DNA of 64,000 bases from Mixophyes australis (GCA_036250195.1 JAVHZZ010000017.1:620001-684000), one strand, 5' to 3'; counted from the first letter of the stretch, positions 22,362-35,128 are shown. The notes: generated by a model from the letters alone, not told the origin. A program made the numbers and translations.

Positions 22362-23572
22362 ATATAGTCCAGTCGTCCACAATATTAATATCGCTGACAA
22401 GTGAAGTGAATAACAGTTATTATCTCGTTATAATGGCACCTGTTAAGTGGTGGGATATATTAGACAGCAAGTCAACACTTAGTTTTTGAAGTTGATGTGT
22501 TGGAAGCAGGAAGAATGGGTATGCGTAAGGATCTGAGCGACTTTGACAAGAGTCAAATTGTGATGGCTAGATGACTGGGTCAGAGCATCTCCAAAACGAC
22601 AGATCTTGTGGGGTGTTTGCGGTATGCAGTGGTTAGTACCTACCAAAAGTAGTCCAAGAAAGGACAACCGGTGAACCAACGACAGGGTCATGGGCACCCA
22701 AGCGCATGGGGAGCATAGGCTAGCCTGGCTGGTCCGATCCCATAGAAGAGCTACTATAGCACAAATTTCTGAAAAAGGTAATGCTGGCTATGATAGCAAG
22801 GTGTCAGAACACACAGTGGATCGAAGGTTGCTGCCTATGGGGCTGTGCAGCCACAGAACGGTTAGAGAGCTCATGCTGATCCACCACCAAAATGCCTACA
22901 ATGGGCAAGTGAGTGCCAGAACTGGACCATGGAGCAATAGAAGACGGTGGCCTTGTCTGATGAATCGCATTTTCTTTTACATCATGGATGGCCAGGTGCG
23001 TGTGCATCGTTTAATATGGGGAAGAGAAGTCACCAGGATGTACAATGGGAAGAAGGCAAGCCGGTGGAGGCATTGTGATACTCTAGATTATAATCTACTG
23101 GGAAACATTGGGTCCTGGCATTCATGTGGGTGTCACTTTGACACATACCACCTACCTAAGCTTTGTTGCAGACCAAGTACACCCCTCCATGGCAGCGGTA
23201 TTCCCTGAATGTAGTAGACTGTTTCAACAGGATAATGCACCCTGCCACATTGCAAAAAGTGTTCAGGAATGGGTTGAGGGACATGACAAAGAGTTCAAGG
23301 TGTTGACTTGGCCTCCAAATTCCCTAGATCTCAGTCCATTCGAGCATCTGTGGAATATGCTGTAAGAATAAGTCCAAGCCTTGGAAGCCCCACCTTACAA
23401 CTTACAGTACTTAAAGGATCTGCTAACGTCTTGTTGCCACATCACACAGGACACCTTCACAGGTCTTGTGGAGTCCATGCCTCGCATGGTCAAAACAGTT
23501 TTGTTGGCACAAGGGGAGGGGGACCTACACAATATTAGGCAGGTGGTTTTAATGTTGTGGCTGTGTATATGG
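22362..23572 (+). mobile_element. Tc1-like DNA transposon, inactive
   Basis: The termini are related inverted repeats (TATAGTCCAGTCGTCCACAA at the left; the complement of TTAATGTTGTGGCTGTGTATA at the right). The transposase is spread over several frames. Recognisable parts are a helix-turn-helix region at 22500-22850, and at 23220-23365 the block RLFQQDNAPCHIAKSVQEW and LDLSPFEHLWNML. These supply the second Asp and the final acidic residue of the DDE catalytic triad. Frameshifts between 22850 and 23220 make it non-functional. Confidence 0.85.
23108..23365 (+). pseudogene. Tc1 transposase, C-terminal DDE part
   Basis: The best-preserved frame of the Tc1-like transposase. QQDNAPCH carries the second catalytic Asp, and SPFEHLW carries the third acidic residue. 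The first Asp lies upstream in a different frame, so the catalytic domain cannot be translated as one unit. The frame ends at a TAA at 23363. Confidence 0.85.
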
Positions 23573-23879
23573 GTTATGTTGCACTTATCTAATTTGCGAA
23601 CGAGACAGGTGTGCACCACAATAAGCTAACTGGTGCCGTGCACGGAATTGTTATGGCTGCCACTTGTAAGAAATTGTTAAGCCACATATATGAGGTCTCT
23701 TAGATCCTCTGCCTCTGTTTCTGATATATTTTACAGGTAATGTGAGGCATTCCTAGGTGTTTACTTGGTGCAATCACGAACGATCTGCACTTAATTCTCA
23801 AGCCGCGCATGTGCACTGATGAATATGAACTGTGCATGTGCAAAATGGCCACCAGCTATAGTATAAGTAATAAATGCAC

Positions 23880-24340
23880 ATATAGGTGAATTTGTTCTCC
23901 TGATAAAGTCTCTAGTAGACGAAACGTGTTGAGGTCATTACATGTGATATATTTCTCAAACTTTCTCTGTATCCAATATTGGAATTGAACCACCAGTAAT
24001 TCAATCTTTTGTTTTCTGACTCCACTGAGTGGTGATCAGGGGAGGGGTGGCAAATTTTAGCCCTGGGGGGAAACCTCGATTCAACAGCCTATTAGGACCA
24101 TTTTAAAGGGAAAAAAAGGCTAGTGGCTAAGTGATCCAGCCCAAGGTAGCCCATTATGTGACCGGCCCGGTGGGCAGATGCCCCCCAGCCCAGCCTGCCC
24201 CTGGTGGTGACTAATGACAGTGAGTACTGGTATAATTACACCTTGATTACAGATAAGACTTTGATTCTTTTATTTTTTGTGAATGTGCAATTTTTATATT
24301 ATTCAATAAATTTGTTTTTATGAAAAGATACTATATGGGA
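23880..24340 (+). repeat. Penelope-like element terminal segment (tentative)
   Basis: TTGTTCTCCTGATAAAGTCT followed by AGACGAAACGTGTTGAGG is the sort of sequence seen in the terminal repeats of vertebrate Penelope-like elements. AATAAA lies at 24306. No coding was seen. Confidence 0.4.
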
Positions 24341-24478
24341 TTTCTCATTCTTTATATCTATGTATGGTGTGAACTAGACAAGCAATATTGAGCCAACAGG
24401 AACCTGTACAGATAAGCAAAATAATTTATATTTATCTGGTACACATAGTATATGTGGTTTGGTGTGAAATAATATAAA

Positions 24479-24481
<3 letters not shown>

Positions 24482-24524
<43 letters not shown>

Positions 24525-24535
24525 TTATATATTAT
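24482..24535. repeat. (TA)n microsatellite
   Basis: About 20 TA units followed by an imperfect ATTATTATATATT tail. Confidence 0.95.
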
Positions 24536-24540
24536 ATACG

Positions 24541-26640
24541 TGCTTGGGCGCTCACAAGTATATGTAGGTTAAGAGACCAGTGGAAGTCTTCAAAAAGTAA
24601 CACTTCCCAGCTGGATAATATATAACACATAGTGTAGTATGTTAACACTTAAATATCCTCCACCCAGAAGAGCATTAAAGTCCAAAGACTAACGATTTTT
24701 CTTGTACAATAACTGGTGTTCAGTTCCTAGTGGTGCAGTTGTCTCTGGAAACCAGTGAACCACGTGTAGGTGAATGGGGTAACCCCCTTATATAATGTGC
24801 TTCCTTAAAAGCTTCTTGTATTATTGCGTTGTATTCTCTACATTGATCTTCATAAAGTCTTCTTTCAGTATATAGCTCCCAATATGGAAATGTGAAAAAA
24901 GACCTAAAAATATCTACTGCATTATTCTTTATTACACCAATACCAAATATTTAAAAATACACTCACATTCCATATAGATAAAAACTGGTGCACAAATCGG
25001 TACCATCTACATAAATATAGAGTGGATGACCCTACCACAAAGCTCACACGAAGACTCGGAGGAAGGTAAAGCTGAAATTAGTCCCGGAATTCTCCTTCCA
25101 ATCACCAACCAAGTGAACGTCCTGGTCAGCGAGGAATCACCACAGTGACCAACGCGTTTTGACTCCTCAGATTTGAGTCTTTCTCAATGTTACTAATTGT
25201 CTGACTTTTTAAAGTGTATAGCAGCCAATAAAGTGCCGCCGTGGAGACAAAGATCCTGTACGGAAGTCCTCGCTTAACTCGCAATGAGGCTTGAAGGAAA
25301 TTCAAAGTGAGGCTGCATTCTTTTAGATGGAGTCAAAAATGAGGTTTGGATTTAGAAACAGATTTAATGCATATAAATACCAAAACGAGGCTTGGACTTA
25401 AATAAAAGAAAACTAATACACGCAAACACATTCAGCTCCAAACCGAGGCTTGGACTTAGATGGAAACAGGGCTAAAACATAAAGACCTCAAGCACTAAAA
25501 CGAGACGTGGGCTGGAATATGGCAGAGCTAATACTTACAGCTATGTTGAGCTCCAAAACGAGGATTGAACTCAATATTAAACGGATTTGTTTATGATACT
25601 ATAAAAACTAAAATAAGGCATAAATCTAAATAAAAATTTCCTATAACAAAAACAAAAGTAACTTCTGAAATGAAGTTTTGGCTTGAATTTAAACAGAACT
25701 ATACATGATATGAATTTTGAGAGTTTTGATCCAAATATAAACATAGCTCTCTAAACATTCTTATTTATCCCAAAAACAAGACTTGAGAAGTTAATACAAA
25801 AATGATGTATCGGACATGTACAGGAATAAAACACACATTCATCAACACTATTTCCAGCGATACAATAGAGTCACAATATAAATATTTTTACTTTGTCACA
25901 AGTCACCCTACCAGTTAAGTTACCAGAACCTGTCGTTGATGAGAGCTTCATCTTTAGCAACCTCCTTTCCTATAGAACCAGATGTGTTTGCCGGTGCTCG
26001 GTTGTCCCCAGGGCTTAATCTCGAGTAGTGGTAACTTAATTCAGGTAAGTGGGCACCACAGAGGACTACGCAATGAGATGTTGAGCTGAGATCTCTATGG
26101 CAACTGGGATGCAGGATGCACCAGGACCAAATTTAGCAGGTATATGGAGTTTGCAACAGGATGCAGTACCAACCTTCACCAGTATAACAGATTGGCAGTG
26201 CAGAGTAGAGGATGGTATAATACCAGATGTGGACTGTGTAGAGTTGGAGCTAGAGAGCAACACAGTACAAGGGAAGGTGCTGGAGCAAGATCGAGCTGTA
26301 AATCAGGACTGTGAAACATTGCTGACACAGATGAGTTCAATGGAGTGGATAGCAAAAATAAAATGTAATAAAAGCCCAAAAATGAAAGTGCATAAGTTGT
26401 GTAAAAAATGAGAACACAATGATATGTGGAGTTTATAATTACCTATATGTAATGCCAAATGATGCCATTAGTAAATATCTATTATACATTCTAATCTATT
26501 AGTTTGCAAGTAATTACCTTTCTGTATAACAATTGCTTTCCATATCTAGCAATCACCTTTGATAAATGAAACACAGTTTTTATTAGTGTATTCATATGAA
26601 TCATAAGAATGTCAAATGTTTATCGTGATTATATCATAAC
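24541..26640 (-). other. Probable 3'/terminal region of Penelope-like element, with degenerate tandem repeats
   Basis: The complement of 25200-25100 contains GACTCAAATCTGAGGAGTC and AAAACGCGTTGGTCAC, similar to the 23910 motif and to Penelope-like termini. Between 25270 and 25800 a motif AACGAGGCTTGGACTTA recurs at irregular 60-80 bp spacing. No coding frame of note. Confidence 0.4.
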
Positions 26641-26654
26641 TGAGTTGCCCTGTA

Positions 26655-27440
26655 TCAGATAAGAGCTAAACAATCCATAAGGAGAATTCTCTTTGATTCC
26701 CTCTTGAGCTCCTGATGGAGATCTCCTCCTCTCAAACCCATCTTGATCTGTTCCATGACAAAGGCCTGTAGTGATCTTGGATCACAGTCATGGCACTTCA
26801 TAAAGTGCCTTTCAACATATGTTAGTTGTTTTAAATTATCTTTGTTTCTCTTGACTCTCTTTATGTTGCCTACATGCTCCAAAATTCTATATTTGAGTGA
26901 CCTGCCTGTCATGCCACCATAGTTTAAGTTACAGGGGCAGGTTAAGCAGTAAATAATATTCGGAGAGCTACAATTTATGAATCCTTTGATTTAACTCTCA
27001 AGAACCGATCTTTATACTCCTTTGTTTGTATCATAAATTGGCATGCCCGGCACACGCCATATTTGAAAAAACCCATTGGTCTATTAGAAATTCTCTTTTC
27101 AAATGGTGAGACACTGTGGACTAAATGAAACCCCAAATTCTTAGATCTACACCATGTCATAGAGATCCTATCCTCTAACACTTTTTAGAGGTCATCATCA
27201 GACTTTAGGATGTTCCAATGTTTCTGGAAGATATTGGCTATTTGCTGTTCACTGACCTTTCTGCTTTTCGTACAAGCCTAGATTTCAGTTCATTTGATCT
27301 TTGAGCATAGATGTTATCATCAGAACAATTTTGTCCCTAATTAATTCTCCCTTGGGTATCGCCTGAATTACTGCTGGAAAATTAGAATTTATAAAATGTA
27401 AGAAGCTGTTGATGTCTCTGCTATGTGTACTGTCAGTGGC
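26655..27440 (-). pseudogene. Penelope-like element, GIY-YIG endonuclease end
   Basis: Minus-strand sequence from about 27180 down encodes GFHLVHSVSPFEKR, RPMGFFKYGVCRACQF, then IIYCLTCPCNLNYGGMTGRS and YVERHFMKCHDCDPRSLQ, ending IKMGLRGGDLHQELKRES. This is the linker with CxxC motifs followed by the GIY-YIG-type nuclease of Penelope-like retroelements; the YCL...YGG pair stands where GIY and YIG normally are. The nuclease would nick the target to prime reverse transcription. A stop near 26995 and frame changes near 27180 break the frame. The RT domain itself was not found upstream, so this is a 3' fragment. Confidence 0.82.
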
Positions 27441-27661
27441 TTCACTAGGCAGGCACAAGATGGCTGATTATCTTCTGCTTAGTTATTTTATGTATAGAGG
27501 AAGTGAATCTGCATGATACAGGGGGTTGGGTAGTGTTATGTGGCTGCGGGGGCTCACTGTACCATTATTAACCCTGGCACATCACTCATTGTCACTCACC
27601 GGACCGTGAGTGCTTCTTCCCGGACATTTAGGAACCGTGGCCGTCCTCCATCCTGAGGGTC

Positions 27662-27673
27662 TGCGCATGCGCA
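27662..27673. promoter_or_regulatory. NRF1 consensus site in solo LTR
   Basis: TGCGCATGCGCA matches YGCGCAYGCGCR at every position, 72 bases inside the LTR. Function is inferred from the motif only. Confidence 0.45.
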
Positions 27674-27949
27674 GCCCTTTCCTATACTTCAGTGTATGTC
27701 CCTTTAACTCAATTGGCAGATCAGGCAACACTCCCTATATTAAGCACCTGTGGTCAACACCACGTTGCCTGATCTTGGAGTCTCATTCCCCATGAGTCTC
27801 TGAAGGTGTTCCTGTATTCCTCGTGTATTCAGCGCTGCTGATTCCTGTGGTTTCCAAACCACTTCTACCTCTGTGGTTTCCAAACCACTTCTACTACTGT
27901 GGTTCCCATACCACTTCTACCATCAACTGTATCATCGTGACTGTTTGCT

Positions 27950-28400
27950 GATTCCTATCCGCTGCCTCCGTGCACTACAGTCTTCTAAACCACATCATCG
28001 CTATTATATATCATTGTGACTGTTTGCTGATTCCTATCCGCTGCCTCCGTGCACTCCAGCCTTTACTTCACATCCACTCACCTGTTCATCATCAAGTCTG
28101 TGAGCTGATTCCTATCCGCTGCCTCCGTGCACTACAGTCTCCAGCTTGCAACTCGCCTGTGTTCATCATCGTGACTACTAGCTGATTCCTATCCGCTGCC
28201 TCCGTGCACTGCAGTCTCCAGCTTGCAACTCGCCTGTGTTCATCATCGTGACTGCTAGCTGATTCCTATCCGCTGCCTCCGTGCACTACAGTCTTCAGCT
28301 TGCAACTCGCCTGTGTTCATCATCGTGACTGCTGGCTGATTCCTATCCGCTGCCTCCGTGCACTGCAGTCTCATCTCAGCTCTCCTGTGTTTCCTCGAGA
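27950..28400. repeat. Tandem repeat, about 77-79 bp x 6, inside solo LTR
   Basis: ATTCCTATCCGCTGCCTCCG recurs at 27951, 28030, 28108, 28185, 28262 and 28339. Confidence 0.92.
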
Positions 28401-29119
28401 CTGCTGTTCTCATTGCCATCCGCTCCTCTCCGTGATCAACAGCTCCTGGTCTACTCTGCTCTCCCGTGGTCCATCGCTACTGGCACCTATTGGTTGCTAC
28501 TGGTTACCTCCGTGTGCCCGCAGAGCCCTGCTGCTGCTGTCAACGCTATCGTCCATCTACTGCTGATCCGCTCTCCACGCCTTCACGTGTCCCGCTGGTC
28601 TCTACCCTCCAGTCAGCATTGGATTCGTATCTCATCAGCTACTCCTCTGCTGGATCATCTCCATTCTCCTGGGTCCTCCACGAGTCCAGTTCCACGTGTT
28701 ACTGATTCCTGTGGATTCGTGTCCCTGTTGGTCTACTTACCTGTGCGCTGCACCTACTAGACCGCTGCCTCATCCATCCAGGGACTTCTCATCCAGCCGG
28801 CCTTCTGCCGCTCAGGTATCGCTGCACTCCTATCTGACTGCCTGCTTCTGAACCACGGTATGCATACTTCTCATTGACTGTGCTGGTGTATTGCATATCT
28901 TGCTGGACTGTGTTGGTTCTCCTCTGGAGTCTGCTATCCGCTGAGTCTATTGCCATCATTGACTGTGTTATCTTGTGCTGGATTACTTCAAGAGACTTTC
29001 TATATTTGCAGACCTGTTCAGTCATTTATATATATATTGTGCATATTACTGTGGATCGTATATAAGGTGCCCGTGTATATCCTGTGTTGCAGTCTCTCCC
29101 CGTGCACCTCCTCACATAT

Positions 29120-29390
29120 ATATTCAGTGGTACAACTTGCTGATGACAGACCACTGATCCCTGTTTCCTGTATCACCTGTTCCAGTATCCTCTCACACAG
29201 CAGTGGTACAACTTGCTACGGCAGACCACTGACTACCCGGATACCTCCACTTGGATTCCATTCCTTCACTCAGACAGCGGTACAACTTGCTATCCGCAGA
29301 CCGCTGACTCTCATCACCTCCTTGTTTCTGTTGGACATTCCTCCTCACTACAGCAGTGGTACAACTTGCTATCGCAGACCACTGACTACC
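29120..29390. repeat. Tandem repeat, about 74-79 bp x 4, inside solo LTR
   Basis: GTGGTACAACTTGCT and a following GCAGACCACTGACT recur with starts near 29127, 29203, 29277 and 29356. Confidence 0.88.
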
Positions 29391-29604
29391 TTCACGTGCC
29401 CTTGTCCATACAGTTCCTCGTGTATTATTACCTCCATATTACCAGTGCTGCTAGTCATAGACTTTCCTGAGCATCTCATTATCTACCATTTCCTGTTCCG
29501 TGATCACCCAGCTACCAGAGTACCCTATTACCATCTACATTGCTCTGGTAAGCCTACCACCTGGTGATCCCTGGGTAAAGACTCCTAGTGCCCGTGACAC
29601 TCAT

Positions 29605-30320
29605 TTAAAATTTTCACTTGTGCAGTGTCAGAGGCTGGGAGACACTGTGACAAATGGAGCCCATCACTGACCAGGCTTGTAGAACAATCCCTGCACTAGT
29701 CTGACTTACTATAACGGGATCACTCTGAACAAGTCTTATTGCAAAGGTGAAATGAAAAGAGTCAATACTACTGAACTTTTATATTTCAGATCCCCATAAG
29801 ATGGAGCAAAGTTTTGCACCCCTGTAGACACATCTTGACCCACTTAGCCATGGGCATACAATATAAATGAGAGCTTTTGTACAAAAATGACATCACAATA
29901 TTGCATTTAGACCGTGGGACACATTTTTCAAGATTCATAATCAATCCCCAATGGCAAAGTATTACAGATTACAGGATTATTATATGAACTCACACCTTCA
30001 ATTAGAGAGTATGAACAAACATACTGTAACAGTGTCTCAGATCCCATATTATATCTCCAACCCATTGCCAGAATTATATATTACTCAGTACCCAATATAT
30101 CAAGGTAATCTTGTTTTAACTATGTACAGTGTGGACGATATCTGGTAGATAAAATAGTTCCACACATGAGTGATCAAATTTTGTGTATAAACTATGTAAA
30201 TATATTATGCTTAGTTTAATTTACATTAATAAAATCAACTGTTTTTACAATATAAAGAGTACTGCAGCTCCTTGTTTCATGTCCAATTGCTTTTCTCCTA
30301 TGTGATATTCAAGACCTGAT
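29605..30320. other. No recognisable gene
   Basis: AT-rich spacer between the solo LTR and the end of the zinc-finger gene. Confidence 0.5.
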
Positions 30321-30324
30321 TTGT

Positions 30325-31417
<1,093 letters not shown>

Positions 31418-31657
31418 CTGAAAGTAAAATAAATGTAAGGAAGGACATTGAGCTGCAGATTACAATACCCAAAATTTTCAAACTATGAGCGAGTTGTTCA
31501 GTTGTTTAATTTCAATTTGCAATTGACGAACACTTCATTACAACTATAAAAGCGCATTATCAAGCACATTGCTTAGATGCAGTCATAATTGGAATTCTTG
31601 TAATGACTCAATAAACAAAATATATGACTCTTTACTGTAATACATTTTATTACTCAC

Positions 31658-31769
31658 CTGTGCCGATATCTGTAGGGATTTCCTCCTCCTTATACTGCTG
31701 ATCACCCCTCACATACGTCTCTTCCTCTCCCTCTATAATTTTTATTTTAATATCAGTCAGGACGTCATC
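31658..31769 (-). CDS. Acidic linker exon of zinc-finger gene (copy 2)
   Basis: 112 bp, starting after a CTATTTAG acceptor and ending CACAG|GTGAGT. It encodes DDVLTDIKIKIIEGEEETYV and continues to a split codon, which the finger exon completes. It is a paralogue of the exon at 34274-34373. Confidence 0.8.
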
Positions 31770-31959
31770 CTAAATAGCCCACAAAAGAATGATCATTTTT
31801 TAGTCAAGTTTTTTTATTGGTATTTCAAAACAGAACATAAAGAAAATAATTATTTCTGAATAAACGTGATAGATATAAATCACCGGGTGTGACACATTAC
31901 ATCAAAGATTAGTAAATTTCCAACACTTATGCAGGTATACAAAAACATACAGAATAATA

Positions 31960-32345
31960 TCAAGACTGACAATAATACAGTATATATCAGATGGCATGGG
32001 TCCCCATGGACTCATGGGCACCCCTGATCATCATCATCATCTATTTCTTTATATTACGCCACTAATTCCACAGCGCTGCACAGAGAACTCACTCACATCA
32101 GTCCCTGCCCCATTGGAGCTTACAATCTAAATTCCCTAACATACACACACAGACCAAGAGAGACTAAGGGCAATTTAATAGCAGCCAATTAACCTACCAG
32201 TATGTTTATGGAGTGTGGGAGGAAACCAGAGCACCCGGCGGAAACCCACGCAAACACGGGGAGAACATACAAACTCCACACAGATAAGGTCATGGTTGGG
32301 AATCAAACTCATGACCCCAGTGCTGTGAGGCAGAAGTGCTAACTG
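31960..32345 (-). mobile_element. L2-like LINE 3' end with (ATC)n tail
   Basis: The segment contains GGAGCTTACAATCTAA, GGGAGGAAACCAGAGCACCC and ACACGGGGAGAACATACAAA, widespread 3' sequence of L2-type LINEs in vertebrates. A TCATCATCATC microsatellite lies at 32029-32040. It lies in an intron of the zinc-finger gene. Confidence 0.65.
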
Positions 32346-32689
32346 TTAGGAACCCCTCCAGCCAGTACAGCAAAACCCGGAGTCTGCTCCGAAAGTCTGG
32401 TGTTCACTGTTGGGACAGACTTGGCTGCAGACAGAGGGTTGTGAGATGTCCACTGGCTGGGGAGAACCCAGGAATAGAGTTACAGAGGCCGTAGAGTAGG
32501 AAGTGCAGGAGCGAGTCCAGTGAGACACCGAGTGGATGGTGTCAAGACTGATATATCACTCATTGCCACTGGAATAAATAAGGAACAGTTGATAGAGAAG
32601 TCCCCTGATCCACAGCGATTTCTGTACCGATACTTGTCCGGAAAGGAACGGAACTTACAGTGATAGGTAAAGATGATGAAACTGAACGT

Positions 32690-32850
32690 AGGCAGTAGCC
32701 AAGGGTAACTACAACCCACAGTACCGGTGAGAGTCTAGAGATTTTAGGGAAATAGTTCTTAGGCGATTGCCAGGGGTAACTGCAACCCTCAGTACCGGTG
32801 AGAGTACGGAGATTTAGAGGTACAGTTCTTAGGCAGTTGCCAAAGGCAAG
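32690..32850. repeat. Short tandem duplication (about 72 bp units)
   Basis: AGTACCGGTGAGAGT and TAGTTCTTAGGC-like stretches recur at 32720 and 32792, each with GGTAACT(A/G)CAACCC. No coding was seen from 32346 to 32930. Confidence 0.6.
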
Positions 32851-32939
32851 AGGGGGCTAGACTGTTCCTGCATTATCCACAAAGAACTCTTCCCACAAGA
32901 CAACCAGATCAGGTCCCTTGCCCATTAAAGGTAACTAAA

Positions 32940-33766
32940 AGGGTTCAGGTTCCAGAAAGATTGACCCCCTGGTAATGGCAAAGTCTACAGACAATATAAG
33001 AGGGGAATGGTCGCAGAGTTGTATCAGTCTTTCTAATGTAAGATTTTGGCTATGAAGGCACAGGGAGGTGCCCCGGGTGGAGCCGCCTAAGAAGGGATGC
33101 GATGAGCTTGCTCCACTGCGAACTGAGCCGTAAAGGAATCCTTCCCAAAAGCTTGAATTAACCATTTCTCCAAGAAACATTCAGTACCAGGCCCCTCCAC
33201 TTATTCAGGTAACCCCACAAAACGAGTATTATTGCATCAGAGACTCCCCTCACTATAAGAAAGCGTCTGCTTACATGCCAACATCTGAGCTTCCAAATTA
33301 TCAATTTGACCCTTCATAGGTGCTGTAGCATCTTCTAGAGTCTCCACTTCAGCCCCTCACTATTGGATTTGTTGCATATCATGTCTGAAAAGGGAAAGGT
33401 CGGCCAGCTGTAGAAGCTGCTGCAATGTGACCTCAGGGTAAGTAGGTGAGGTTGGTGCATTAGGAACAGTGGTAGTTTGGGAGGGCACACAGAATGGAGT
33501 TTCTCCAGAACTGTCAGTGAGTGTAGAAGAATAGGCAAACCGGTCAAGCCATCCGGCCAGAGCAGCATGATCATATAACGAGGAAAATACATCCCAATAT
33601 AGAGGAATGGGTATAATAATAGTGTTGTATTTCATGGATAAACACTTGTATGAAAGTCTTACCATGAAAGTACCCAAGGCAGGATCATAGAACAGAGTCA
33701 AGATAGTATAGACACCACTTCTAAAAGGCAAACTGGATAATCCAGATATGGGAATAAGGTTCAATA
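32940..33766 (-). pseudogene. L1/Tx1-like LINE ORF1 fragment
   Basis: The minus strand encodes a coiled-coil-like stretch (LRHDMQQIQ-type, then QIDNLEAQMLACKQTLSYS), followed by NNTRFVGLPE, then FLEKWLIQAFGKDSF, AQFAVEQAHRIPS and APPGAPPCAFI. This is the RRM-containing ORF1 protein of vertebrate L1 elements, which binds LINE RNA. Stops at several places (for example after GSL and after LPE) make it dead. It sits in the intron between exons 34124 and 31769. Confidence 0.8.
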
Positions 33767-34123
33767 AATAAGCTTATGACTGTCCCACAGGAGTAATATA
33801 TATTAGATGTCAAGTGCCAGGATGTTATCACAGCACAAACAGGCAAGATAGCATAAGTCAAATTACAGCCACTGTGTGAGGTACCTGCATGCACTCAGAG
33901 CCTGAGGCCCAGCTGTTGGGGATCCAATCTGTATCTCAGGATGGAAGGCTGACTTGGAGCAACAGAACCCTTTAAGAATATTATATTAAATAATATCTGA
34001 TTTAATAATGTGAGATGAAACAGAAGAATATGAGAGTATAAGATCTACGCTGTTTTTTACAGATAATATAATAAAATCACTTTGGCATTTAGGTATTTGG
34101 CAAGACCCTAAAATGTCATCTAC

Positions 34124-34188
34124 CTGAAACTCCTGTGAATAAAGAGGATGGAGATATCTCTCTGGGGTATTTCTGTTACTGGATCCAT
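34124..34188 (-). CDS. Zinc-finger gene linker exon (DGSSN type, copy 2)
   Basis: 65 bp between CCTACAG and GTAGATG. It encodes DGSSNRNTPERYLHPLYSQE plus two residues and is a paralogue of 34543-34631. Its split first codon is completed by the upstream exon. Confidence 0.8.
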
Positions 34189-34273
34189 CTGTAGGAAACA
34201 CACAGTGACTGATTACATTGTTTATACAAGGAGAATATGTGACTCTTGTCTGTAATAAGTGTTTATTACTCAC

Positions 34274-34373
34274 CTATGCTGATTTCCTCCTCCTTACACT
34301 GCTGATCACCCCTCACATACGTCTCTTTCCTTCCCTCTATAAATTCTAATTTAATACCAGTCATGACGTCATC
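34274..34373 (-). CDS. Acidic linker exon of zinc-finger gene (copy 1)
   Basis: 100 bp between GTTTAG and GTGAGT. It encodes DDVMTGIKLEFIEGRKETYV and onward, ending in phase 1. It is closely related to 31658-31769. Confidence 0.8.
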
Positions 34374-34542
34374 CTAAACAGCCCACAAAACAATGCAAAT
34401 ATATTTAATAATAACTGATTTAATAATTTATGATGAGACAGAGGAATGTCAGTGTATATGACTCACACAAGTTTTTTTTTTTACAGATCATATATTGGGA
34501 AATTCACTTTGGTATTTGGAGAGACCCTAAAATGTCACCTAC

Positions 34543-34631
34543 CTGTGGAATACTGTGATTTTCCTGTGTACAATCCTGTGAATAAAGAGGACACGGACAT
34601 CTCTCTGTGGTATTTGTGTTACTGGATCCAT
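34543..34631 (-). CDS. Zinc-finger gene linker exon (DGSSN type, copy 1)
   Basis: 89 bp between TTTCCTACAG and GTAGGTG. It encodes DGSSNTNTTERCPCPLYSQD and onward to phase 0. Confidence 0.82.
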
Positions 34632-34748
34632 CTGTAGGAAACATACACTGACTGAAAACATTGTTTATATGTGATTATCAGATGATGTGTATCTAGGTGG
34701 CCCTCAAAACTGCTCTCTCCCCTACAATAAATGAAAATCTCCTCTTAC

Positions 34749-34872
34749 CCAGTGATTTGAGAATCCAGTGATTCTCCATCATTACGTCTTTGAAAAGACC
34801 CTTCTGCCCTCTTAAAAACGTCCACTCCTGCATGGAGAAAAAGACAGTGACATCCCAACACTTTATAGGAAC
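34749..34872 (-). CDS. KRAB A-like exon
   Basis: 124 bp between GTGTGTCAG and GTAAGAGG. It encodes DVTVFFSMQEWTFLRGQKGL followed by FKDVMMENHWIL, matching the KRAB A-box pattern (DV.V.FS.EEW..L...QK.LY..VM.EN). In mammals KRAB recruits TRIM28 to silence chromatin; frog KRAB-like boxes are divergent, so co-repressor binding is not assured. Confidence 0.85.
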
Positions 34873-34951
34873 CTGACACACACAATGATACAGTCATCAT
34901 GCAGACACATCATCCGGTGTTACTGTATTATGTCCCATTCCAAGCAGTCAC

Positions 34952-35128
34952 CTCTCCAGTCACCAGCTGAATGATCTTGTTGGGCAGTTCCAGGATTTTC
35001 TTGTCATTGTTTTCCTCATGTATCAGTGAGTGAGGTGGAGGCACCGTGATGGAGCTCTGGGTCCTGCTCAATACTCCTGACACACTTGAGGGTGGACCAC
35101 CAAATCTCTTTATCACTACGGTGTAATC
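34952..35128 (-). CDS. N-terminal linker exon of zinc-finger gene
   Basis: 177 bp, 59 codons, phase 0 at both ends, between ATAAACAG and GTGACTGC. It encodes DYTVVIKRFGGPPS, a VPPPHSLIHEENNDKKILEL segment and NKIIQLVTGE. This block precedes the KRAB-like box in frog zinc-finger genes. It has no Met, so the start codon must be in an upstream exon. Confidence 0.8.

Larger units (their letters stand above)
27590..29599. mobile_element. Solo LTR, 2010 bp, TSD CTCAT
   Basis: The termini are TGTCAC...GTGACA, a 6-bp perfect inverted repeat obeying TG/CA. The five bases CTCAT occur immediately on both sides (27585-27589 and 29600-29604). No gag or pol lies inside. This is what remains when the two LTRs of a retrotransposon recombine. 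The length is unusual for an LTR and is inflated by two internal tandem repeats. NRF1-like TGCGCATGCGCA lies at 27662-27673. AT-rich short frames inside are not coding. Confidence 0.85.

Noticed and set aside
28413..29567. Overlapping frames of 115-205 codons between 28.4 and 29.6 kb
   Set aside because: They fall inside the solo LTR and its tandem repeats, with no coding motif.
27531..29599. Alternative solo-LTR start at TGTTATG (27534)
   Set aside because: Flanks do not match; the TGTCAC start at 27590 gives a perfect 5-bp duplication and inverted termini.
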